20,493 bases of DNA from a virus, in IMG/VR virus record IMGVR_UViG_3300001836_000039, positions 1 to 20,493 of that record, one strand, 5' to 3'. The position numbers were made by a program, and so were the translations under genes. Shown here piece by piece: positions 15,956 to 20,493 of the stretch. Each line of letters begins with the position of its first letter. Within the stretch, counting starts at the first letter, position 1. The notes under the pieces are model-generated. The model saw only the letters and a list, made by a program, of their open reading frames with translations. It was not told the origin of the DNA and did no database searches.

Positions 15956-16337
15956 CGATGGTCCGCTTGATCTCTGTGACCTGCACTCGGGCGTTCATGT
16001 CCACTTCGGACTTCTCACGCCAGTCGTCGGGGAAGCGGGCGCCCATCGAGCGCGACCACATGGACGACTGGAACCCTTGCGTGGCGAGGTTGTCGCGCCC
16101 CTTGCGCTCCCACCACACTTGCTCGGCCTCTTTCGCTCGCGTAATCGCGTGGAAAAAGTCTTCATACGCCGCAGCCCAATTGTCGAGGGTTTTGCGGTCT
16201 ACGCCGAGTTCGTAAGCGATCTCGACCTTTGATTTCCCCTCCGACCCCAAGGCGACGGCGCGGTCGCAGAACTCGGGGTCATACTTGGTCGGGCGCCAGG
16301 GGGGGCGCTTGGGCTGGTCTACGTCGTCGAAAGCCAT
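15930..16337 (-). CDS. terS: Terminase small subunit
   Basis: The product has 135 residues, similar to Sf6 gp1 (about 140). The opening RPTKYDPEFCDRAV is followed by a helix-turn-helix at about 33-55 (GKSKVEIAYELGVDRKTLDN), as in DNA-binding small terminases. The helical segment AYEDFFHAITRAKEAEQVWW is suited to ring oligomerisation. The tail contains FPDDWREKSEVDM, an end pattern frequent in this group. It would recognise the packaging site and hand DNA to the large subunit. Its 3' end overlaps the large subunit by 26 bases. The 17-nt gap before ATG 16337 holds a CACGTG palindrome and no strong ribosome site, so translation may be coupled to the upstream gene. Confidence 0.9.
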   Translation of the reverse strand: MAFDDVDQPKRPPWRPTKYDPEFCDRAVALGSEGKSKVEIAYELGVDRKTLDNWAAAYEDFFHAITRAKEAEQVWWERKGRDNLATQGFQSSMWSRSMGARFPDDWREKSEVDMNARVQVTEIKRTIVDPRNPDA

Positions 16338-16353
16338 TGTTCCACGTGTGACA
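16338..16353. promoter_or_regulatory. CACGTG-centred imperfect palindrome in front of the small terminase
   Basis: The 16 bases TGTTCCACGTGTGACA have matching outer TGT/ACA arms and a perfect CACGTG centre; 6 of 8 base pairs are symmetric. They match the bacterial parS consensus at 13 of 16 positions. They fill the gap between the stop of the 62-residue gene and the terS start. The site could be an operator, a terminase recognition element or a chance palindrome. Confidence 0.3.
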
Positions 16354-16354
16354 G

Positions 16355-16543
16355 TTATTTACGAACGACTTTGCGGCCGAGGTACATCGGGTTGGCCGCA
16401 AACTTCTCCTTGCCCCCGAATATCTTTGCGAGCATGTCCCACTCGCCCTGGGTCACAGTCCACGTCTTGCCCTCGATGGGCTCGCGGCGGCGTAGCGATT
16501 CGGTATACTCTGTGATGAAGTCACTGACGGTTCTGTCGGCCAC
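16355..16543 (-). CDS. Small unknown phage protein, 62 residues
   Basis: The GTG start at 16543 lies three bases past the previous stop, with GGAG about 9 nt upstream. The product opens with an acidic helical segment (DRTVSDFITEYTESLRRRE), followed by KTWTVTQGEWDMLAKIFGGK and a basic C-terminus (YLGRKVVRK). No family was recognised. It directly precedes the small terminase in the same transcript direction and is separated from it only by the palindrome. A DNA-packaging or regulatory accessory role is possible but unsupported by any motif. Confidence 0.6.
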   Translation of the reverse strand: MADRTVSDFITEYTESLRRREPIEGKTWTVTQGEWDMLAKIFGGKEKFAANPMYLGRKVVRK

Positions 16544-16546
16544 GAA

Positions 16547-16825
16547 TCAGTCTCCGAAATCTGCCCCCGGCCCCTTGCGAACCGGGATCAGGGATGCGGG
16601 GTCGACAATCTTGAAGGTGTTGCCGAAGCGATCGGCGAGGATGTCGCCGGGGCGAAGCGGGCCGTCTCGATCTTCGATGATCTGTAACAGCCGTTCCCCG
16701 GCAACGTCGGTGTCGGGGTCGTAGGTCGGGATCGCGATCACTTCCACACCGTCACGGAACCCCATGGTGGCGTTGGGGTGCGCTTTCTGGATGATGGGCC
16801 AGCGGGAGCGGGGTACGGTTTTCAT
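16547..16825 (-). CDS. Unknown phage protein, 92 residues
   Basis: ATG 16825 overlaps the upstream stop (ATGA). The product begins MKTVPRSRWPIIQKAHPN and has a central beta-rich section with LQIIEDRDGPLRPGDILAD and RFGNTFKIVDP, ending in an acidic DFGD. The 'lrpGDil.d.fGN.fkI' portion reads like a small beta-barrel fold. No family was recognised. The gene is part of the coupled run of small genes upstream of the terminases. Confidence 0.6.
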   Translation of the reverse strand: MKTVPRSRWPIIQKAHPNATMGFRDGVEVIAIPTYDPDTDVAGERLLQIIEDRDGPLRPGDILADRFGNTFKIVDPASLIPVRKGPGADFGD

Positions 16826-16977
16826 ACGCCCTTCTCATCGATTAGCGATGCGTTCGCGGCATCTCGGGCCATCTGTGTCCGCAGAAGTCGCAACGCCTCG
16901 TCTGCCATCAGACGCGGGATGGCATGTTGCCGGTTGGGGTGCCCTTGGTCCTTCAAGGCTCGCTCCAGTTCGGTCAC
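16822..16977 (-). CDS. Small unknown phage protein, 51 residues
   Basis: The GTG at 16977 overlaps the stop of the membrane-protein gene as GTGA, giving a start MTELERALKDQGHPNRQHAI. A longer frame from 17019 would invade the upstream gene. The product is helical and charged (LMADEALRLLRTQMARDAAN). The stop overlaps the next ATG. No family was recognised; it is supported mainly by the two exact stop/start overlaps. Confidence 0.55.
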   Translation of the reverse strand: MTELERALKDQGHPNRQHAIPRLMADEALRLLRTQMARDAANASLIDEKGV

Positions 16978-18086
16978 GCTGCACCATTGAGGCTGCGGGC
17001 TTCCGGGGTCTGAGCCCAACGGCGGAGCGCCTCGTCCAAGCGGACCACGTCGGTGCGATGGACGACAGGCGCGAGCGCGGTCGCATGCGGCGGCACGCTC
17101 GGGGGCATGGGGGCCGGCATCGGGCGGGGCTCGATGGGGGGCAGGGATGCGTAATCCGGCCGGCGGTTGCGACCGGCGGCGAACATGAGAGCTGGCGCCA
17201 GAATGAGGAACGCTAGCGATGTCGTCCCCATGCTCGCGAGATTGACGATAGTGGCGGGCGTTTCCCGCCCGCTAACGAGCGTCCACAGCTCGCCGAGCGC
17301 GGTAGTGCTGTTCACCGCTACCGAGCTGCGCATCCCAGCGTCTGACACGGCCGCCAATTTGGCGTCGATTGTGCGCTGCGTAGCTGCAATCCGGCGGTCC
17401 AGCTCGACTAGCCTGGCAGTTACGCCCTCCAGACGCTCGACGCTCGCGATTTGCTCGCTCACCCGAAGCTTCTGATCACGCAATTTCTCGCACTCGGTTT
17501 TGCAGCCGGCCGCTCGGCCGCCACGGCCGCCATTAATTTCGTCCGCAATTTTTTTGTCGAGATTGTCCGCGTGCTCGCGCAATGCAATGGCCGTCGTCGC
17601 CGTCACCCACGGCGAGCTTTTCACGATGTCGGCCCGCTCGGCGGCGAGCTGCGCCCGCTGATTGCGCCACAGATCGAGGTTAGTTTCTTCACTTTTGCCG
17701 GCGCGGATTGCGGCCTCGACTTTTGCATTGTGGAACCCGGTTTGCTGCAGGTCGCCCAGGCGGATGCCCGCGCCGTAGCCGATATGGCTCTGATACGCGA
17801 CGCCGCCGAGCACGCAGCAAATCAGCACCAGGACGCACGCTGCGGCCCTGGCGCCTTTGTCGGCCTCGCGGGCCGCCAAATCCGGAAACAGCGCGAGAGC
17901 GATGGCGACTAACGAGTACCCGGCCGCGTGGGCCAGGCTCATCGAGAGCCCGTATTCCCACGAGATCGTGGCGTCCACGGCGATGGCGACAAGCGCCAGC
18001 AAAAATAGGAGTTGGCCGGTCGGCGTGTACTGGCCCCAGATGTCGCCGAGGAATCGCGTGACGAAATTGATCGGGCGCCGGATCAT
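16974..18086 (-). CDS. Multi-pass membrane protein with long coiled coil, function unknown
   Basis: The product has 370 residues. ATG 18086 is preceded by a strong GGAGGT formed by the end of the upstream gene. Predicted membrane segments lie at about 25-42, 49-68, 83-101 and 285-306. Residues about 115-255 are a charged helical region likely to form a coiled coil (QRAQLAAERADIV, KLRDQKLRVSEQIASVERLE, ELDRRIAATQRTIDAKLAAV), with a GCKTEC cysteine pair near 190. The C-terminal 65 residues are proline-rich then basic, and probably cytoplasmic. Similar 'three helices, coiled coil, one helix' proteins occur in prophages, and no activity is known to me. It could act in the host envelope, for example in exclusion or lysis timing, but this is speculation. 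Confidence 0.72.
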   Translation of the reverse strand: MIRRPINFVTRFLGDIWGQYTPTGQLLFLLALVAIAVDATISWEYGLSMSLAHAAGYSLVAIALALFPDLAAREADKGARAAACVLVLICCVLGGVAYQSHIGYGAGIRLGDLQQTGFHNAKVEAAIRAGKSEETNLDLWRNQRAQLAAERADIVKSSPWVTATTAIALREHADNLDKKIADEINGGRGGRAAGCKTECEKLRDQKLRVSEQIASVERLEGVTARLVELDRRIAATQRTIDAKLAAVSDAGMRSSVAVNSTTALGELWTLVSGRETPATIVNLASMGTTSLAFLILAPALMFAAGRNRRPDYASLPPIEPRPMPAPMPPSVPPHATALAPVVHRTDVVRLDEALRRWAQTPEARSLNGAA

Positions 18087-18093
18087 TTTAGAT

Positions 18094-18294
18094 CTACCTC
18101 CGATGCGGTCCGTAAAGCGGGGAATTGGCGAGCGCGCCCTGATAGCGGGCGCTCCACCGTCGATAATAGTCGGCCCTGTTTCGGCGAATGCGCTCAGCCC
18201 GCCACGAGTCTGCGCTCTGGCGGGCGAGTATCTGCATCGATGGAGTCGGGTCGTCGTTTTCGAACGCGTCTTGGCGCTCGGCGTCGCGGAACAT
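18094..18294 (-). CDS. Small basic protein, 66 residues
   Basis: The product begins MFRDAERQDAFENDDPTPSM and becomes strongly arginine/tyrosine-rich (SWRAERIRRNRADYYRRWSA). Its end contains the ribosome site of the membrane-protein gene, which starts 7 nt later. The ATG at 18294 overlaps the stop of a tiny upstream frame as TGATG, and no clear ribosome site precedes it, so coupled translation is likely. No family was recognised. The basic helix could bind nucleic acid. Confidence 0.5.
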   Translation of the reverse strand: MFRDAERQDAFENDDPTPSMQILARQSADSWRAERIRRNRADYYRRWSARYQGALANSPLYGPHRR

Positions 18295-18392
18295 CAGCGA
18301 TTAGGCATAGTTATAGACTTGGCTCCCGATGGATGGTCGGGCAGGGGCGTCTCAATCTGACGTACAGGCGTCGCAAACAACAGCGCAATCAG
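18294..18392 (-). CDS. Possible 32-residue hydrophobic peptide with CTG start
   Basis: This open frame begins with CTG 18392, overlapping the stop of another short frame as CTGA, and ends in TGA overlapping the next ATG as TGATG. The sequence opens with a short hydrophobic run (LIALLFATPV) and ends SITMPNR. The hydrophobic opening and the double overlap suggest a real cistron. The only initiators are CTG or an internal TTG, and no ribosome site is visible. Confidence 0.2.
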   Translation of the reverse strand: MIALLFATPVRQIETPLPDHPSGAKSITMPNR

Positions 18393-18534
18393 TCAAGCCG
18401 CTTGTCCGACTGTGCCAATACCGTGATTTGGTAGGCGTCGTCAACGGTGGTGGTGGCAACAAGTTAAAGGCCCTCAGCGTCCACTCGACGCTATCGACAA
18501 TCTCGTCGGCAAGAGCCTTAGCTTTCTTTCTCAA
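18389..18534 (-). pseudogene. Possible short gene with a frame break near 18460
   Basis: One frame from TTG 18534 reads MRKKAKALADEIVDSVEWTL and RAFN with GC-rich third positions (about 67%). After about 18464 this frame becomes atypical (LPPPPLTTPTKS, about 53% GC3). The minus-one frame takes over with VATTTVDDAYQITVLAQSDK and RLD, then a stop at 18389 (about 71% GC3). This pattern fits a single gene of about 48 residues broken by an indel or read by frameshifting; the site is not a canonical slippery heptamer. The uninterrupted first frame would instead run to 18352 as a 60-residue product. Both readings are weak. Confidence 0.3.
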
Positions 18535-18550
18535 CGGGGCCAGCGCTCGC

Positions 18551-18862
18551 TCACACGCGTTTCTTGTGCATGACCGGGCGTGACGGCCATAGATCGCCCG
18601 CCTCGTGCGTCCACCACGATCCATTGGGCCACTCGCCTTCGTAGTGGCACGCGTGGATGCCCGTCGAGCCGAACTCGATAGCATCAAACGTGCTGCCGTC
18701 CTTCGGGCAGTAGATGGCATCATTCCAGCCGAGGTCCTTGAGCCGCGAGTAGGCTTCCATCATCACTCGCAGACAGTCGTGCTCGGTCGGCATCTGCGCA
18801 GCGCGGCGCGCCTTGGCTGCCTCCCAATCGTCGAAAACTATTTTCGCACTCTCCAGTGCCAT
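18551..18862 (-). CDS. Phage protein of unknown function, 103 residues
   Basis: ATG 18862 is preferred because GAGGAG sits 8 nt upstream; GTG 18871 and ATG 18868 lie on or too near that site. The product begins MALESAKIVFDDWEAAKARR and has a helical first half. The second half contains WNDAIYCPKDG, IEFGSTGIH and GSWWTHEAGDLWPSRP. This aromatic 'DaiYCPKDGs.f..ie.GStGih...y.g.wp.g.WW' pattern is familiar from small proteins of temperate phages, with no assigned role. It follows the PPCQ protein gene by 12 bases. Confidence 0.72.
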   Translation of the reverse strand: MALESAKIVFDDWEAAKARRAAQMPTEHDCLRVMMEAYSRLKDLGWNDAIYCPKDGSTFDAIEFGSTGIHACHYEGEWPNGSWWTHEAGDLWPSRPVMHKKRV

Positions 18863-18874
18863 CGCCATCACTCC

Positions 18875-19561
18875 TCATTCCACAATTGCAGATTGCTTCG
18901 ACGCAAGGCGAGCGATGCCGATCAGCACGTCTCTAAATTCGACCGGCGTTGCGTTCCTGATCTTCGTCTTGTCCTTGCCACCGACCATGGCCGTCATGCC
19001 GATACGGCGTGCCTTCTCATAGCCGTATCGGGCTAGCGCGGTCGGGTGCAAGCGTTGTTCGCCTTTCGACCAATTCAGTACTGGCAACTGTTCTCGTGCG
19101 ATCCCGCACGTCAGCAGCCACGTCGGCTTGCGGCTCATGTGGCCGTAGTGCCCCTGCTCGACGTAGCAGGTCCACCAGTGGCCATGACGGCGCAGCTCTG
19201 GGTCGATGCCTGCGATCTTGTATTTCGGGCCTGGCGTCTGAACCCATCCGGCATGACGCTTTGGCGTTGTCAGATCGAAATGCGCCCATGCCTTGCTATC
19301 GCACGGATGCTCCAAGACACCGCCGTATTTCCACAAAGCGCGGAGTGCGGCGCTGAAGCAGCCGCCGTCGTCTCCTGGAATTTGCGTTCCTGGAGCACTA
19401 GGGCCGCCATGCGCCATGCGACCCCATCTTTGGCATGGGGGATGGGCGACGACGGGGCTCGGGCCACTATAGCCACGGGCGTCTCTCCAGATGTCCCACG
19501 GGTCAACTCCTGGAACTCCAAAATAGCATCCGTCTGTTTCGACAAACAGGGCCGCAATCAT
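18875..19561 (-). CDS. PPCQ-motif protein resembling a C5-cytosine methyltransferase core
   Basis: The product has 228 residues. ATG 19561 overlaps the preceding stop (ATGA). Residues 39-46 read AHPPCQRW, like motif IV (PPCQ, catalytic cysteine C43) of DNA cytosine-C5 methyltransferases. GGVLEHP at 80-86 resembles the motif VI ENV/ENP position, and GHMSRKPTWLL at 140-150 recalls the late KPTWLy-type string. The N-terminus (LFVETDGCYFGVPGVD) lacks a clear FxGxG SAM-binding loop, and the length is well below typical C5 enzymes (over 300). It may be a divergent or inactive methyltransferase-fold protein that protects or modifies phage DNA. The motif resemblance is direct; the function is uncertain. 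Confidence 0.65.
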   Translation of the reverse strand: MIAALFVETDGCYFGVPGVDPWDIWRDARGYSGPSPVVAHPPCQRWGRMAHGGPSAPGTQIPGDDGGCFSAALRALWKYGGVLEHPCDSKAWAHFDLTTPKRHAGWVQTPGPKYKIAGIDPELRRHGHWWTCYVEQGHYGHMSRKPTWLLTCGIAREQLPVLNWSKGEQRLHPTALARYGYEKARRIGMTAMVGGKDKTKIRNATPVEFRDVLIGIARLASKQSAIVE

Positions 19562-19722
19562 TTGTCGTCGCGCTCCAGATCAGCAACGCGCAACCGCAAA
19601 CGCTCGATTTCATTGGCCGCATCTCGAACTGCGGCACGTCCTGCATCTGTCAGCCGAGAGATTGGCCGCGCTTCGGTCGCAAGGTCGGCGAGATCGCGCA
19701 ACCGTCTTGGCAAATCGTCCAC
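19558..19722 (-). CDS. Small coiled-coil-like protein, 54 residues, GTG start
   Basis: The frame starts at GTG 19722, with AGGAG 7 nt upstream overlapping the stop (TAG) of the previous gene. It ends in TGA 19558, overlapping the next gene's ATG as ATGA. The product begins MDDLPRRLRDLADLATEARP and ends in a heptad-like helix, NEIERLRLRVADLERDD. Spacing, ribosome site and both junctions support it as real. It is short and easily missed. The role is unknown; small helical dimerising proteins of this sort are common in phage accessory runs. Confidence 0.65.
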   Translation of the reverse strand: MDDLPRRLRDLADLATEARPISRLTDAGRAAVRDAANEIERLRLRVADLERDDK

Positions 19723-19732
19723 GTCTCGGCTC

Positions 19733-20077
19733 CTAGGTTACAGGCATCGGGAACCGATCGCCTGGGGTGTAATCGTCCGCCCTATGCTCAACGAAACGCG
19801 TCTCAAAGCCCTGCAACGCATCATTGATATCGTCGACGGACGGGGCATCGATCAGAGCAACAACTGTTGCAGCGTCGTCGGACATCCGGTAACCGCTCAC
19901 CCACTCTCCACGCACAACAATCGGCGGCTGCCATTCCGGGCTATCGCGTTCCACCAGATCACCCTCGTCAGGCGTTTTGGCCGGCTCAACGACGCGAACA
20001 ACAGGCGAGTACCAACTGACCCAAAATCGCATTGTGCACGCCTCGTTGGTCGCCTTGCTGAACTCCTGGCGGCTCAT
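19733..20077 (-). CDS. Unknown phage protein, 114 residues
   Basis: ATG 20077 overlaps the stop of the DUF1367-like gene (ATGA), with AGAGG 4 nt upstream. A later ATG at 20032 (MRFWVSWYSPVV) is an alternative start without a ribosome site. The product includes RFWVSWYSPVVRVVEP, PEWQPPIVVRGEWVSGYRMS and an acidic section DAPSVDDINDALQGFETRFV, ending PGDRFPMPVT. It reads like a small alpha/beta protein. No family was recognised. Confidence 0.65.
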   Translation of the reverse strand: MSRQEFSKATNEACTMRFWVSWYSPVVRVVEPAKTPDEGDLVERDSPEWQPPIVVRGEWVSGYRMSDDAATVVALIDAPSVDDINDALQGFETRFVEHRADDYTPGDRFPMPVT

Positions 20078-20490
20078 GCTGCCTCTCGCGCCTTGAGAAT
20101 GTCGTCAGCGCGCAGGCCGGTCTCAGCCTCGATGATCGCTTCCACGTCGTCACTGATCTTGCAGAATTGCTCGTGCGGGCACTTGTCGAATGCGATGCTG
20201 TCCGCGACGCACACCTGCAACTCGTTGCCGACGGCGCGCGCCCATGAGTGCTGGCCGAGCATGGTGGCCATCACGAACGGGATGAGCTTGGCGCTTTCGG
20301 TGGCGTCGTCGTCGAGGAAGAACGATTTGATGATGCAGTGCTTGGCGCGGACCAGGAGCCACGCGCGAAGGTGCTCGGGGTTTTCGGGCTGAAATTTGTG
20401 CTTCTCAGGCCAGTTGTGGAACGTCGCCGCCACGAGGCCGAAGAACCGCCTGTGCTGCTCCGTCGATCTTGCTTTGATCCTGTCCGACAT
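20074..20490 (-). CDS. DUF1367-like phage protein
   Basis: The product has 138 residues from ATG 20490, only three bases inside the window edge, so an upstream start cannot be excluded. The string STEQHRRFFGLVAATFHNWP, followed by PENPEHLRAWLLVRAKH and later VADSIAFDKCPHEQFCKISD, follows the 'sl.qhR.ffaLl..a...w', 'hLr.wl..kag' and 'SIaFd.md...F..l' pattern of DUF1367 proteins of temperate phages. That family lies among nin-region or accessory genes and is suspected to act in recombination, without proof. The C-terminal helix is acidic then basic. Confidence 0.6.
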   Translation of the reverse strand: MSDRIKARSTEQHRRFFGLVAATFHNWPEKHKFQPENPEHLRAWLLVRAKHCIIKSFFLDDDATESAKLIPFVMATMLGQHSWARAVGNELQVCVADSIAFDKCPHEQFCKISDDVEAIIEAETGLRADDILKAREAA

Positions 20491-20493
20491 TGC

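Noticed and set aside
19046-20392. A 448-codon open frame on the plus strand over several small accessory genes.
   Set aside because: It runs across four well-supported minus-strand genes with ribosome sites and overlaps. Its sequence is serine/arginine-rich with no recognisable motif.

Overview
The window is a late structural module of a double-stranded DNA tailed phage or prophage of the P22/Sf6-like podovirus type. The DNA is GC-rich, and the coding style (frequent GTG/TTG starts, GC-rich third positions, proline- and alanine-rich tails) suggests a GC-rich proteobacterial host, most likely an alphaproteobacterium. That host call is inference. No integrase, repressor, replication, lysis or host gene is visible, so the sequence does not show whether this is a free phage or a prophage.

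Almost every gene lies on the minus strand and reads from right to left. From the right edge (20490) to about 16355 there is a run of small accessory genes. They are a DUF1367-like protein, a 114-residue unknown, a 54-residue GTG-start protein, a PPCQ-motif protein resembling a cytosine methyltransferase core, a 103-residue conserved-looking phage protein, a disturbed stretch of short nested frames (18294-18534), a 66-residue basic protein, a multi-pass membrane protein with a long coiled coil, and three more small unknowns.

From 16337 leftward the order is that of P22/Sf6 head assembly. It runs small terminase, large terminase, a 99-residue unknown, portal, scaffold, P22-type coat, a gp4-like tail accessory factor and a gp10-like DNA-stabilisation/tail-hub protein. 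A 42-residue protein follows, then three ejection-protein candidates (257, 423 and 667 residues), a 484-residue protein with an HELAH zinc-protease motif, and a collagen-like tail fibre with a tail-collar domain that runs off the left edge without a stop. No gp26 tail needle was recognised.

Neighbouring genes are joined by stop/start overlaps (ATGA, GTGA, TGATG, TAATG) nearly throughout, which suggests one or a few long late transcripts with coupled translation. The only supported plus-strand gene is a small one (12099-12308) lying between portal and scaffold.

Points of most interest: the ejectosome-associated HELAH protein; the PPCQ protein lacking a clear SAM-binding loop; a carbohydrate-binding-like (CBM5/12 pattern) insert in the gp4 homologue; a large terminase that pairs an Sf6-like ATPase with a GTA/Terminase_6C-like nuclease half; the opposite-strand gene; and a CACGTG palindrome that fills the gap in front of the small terminase.
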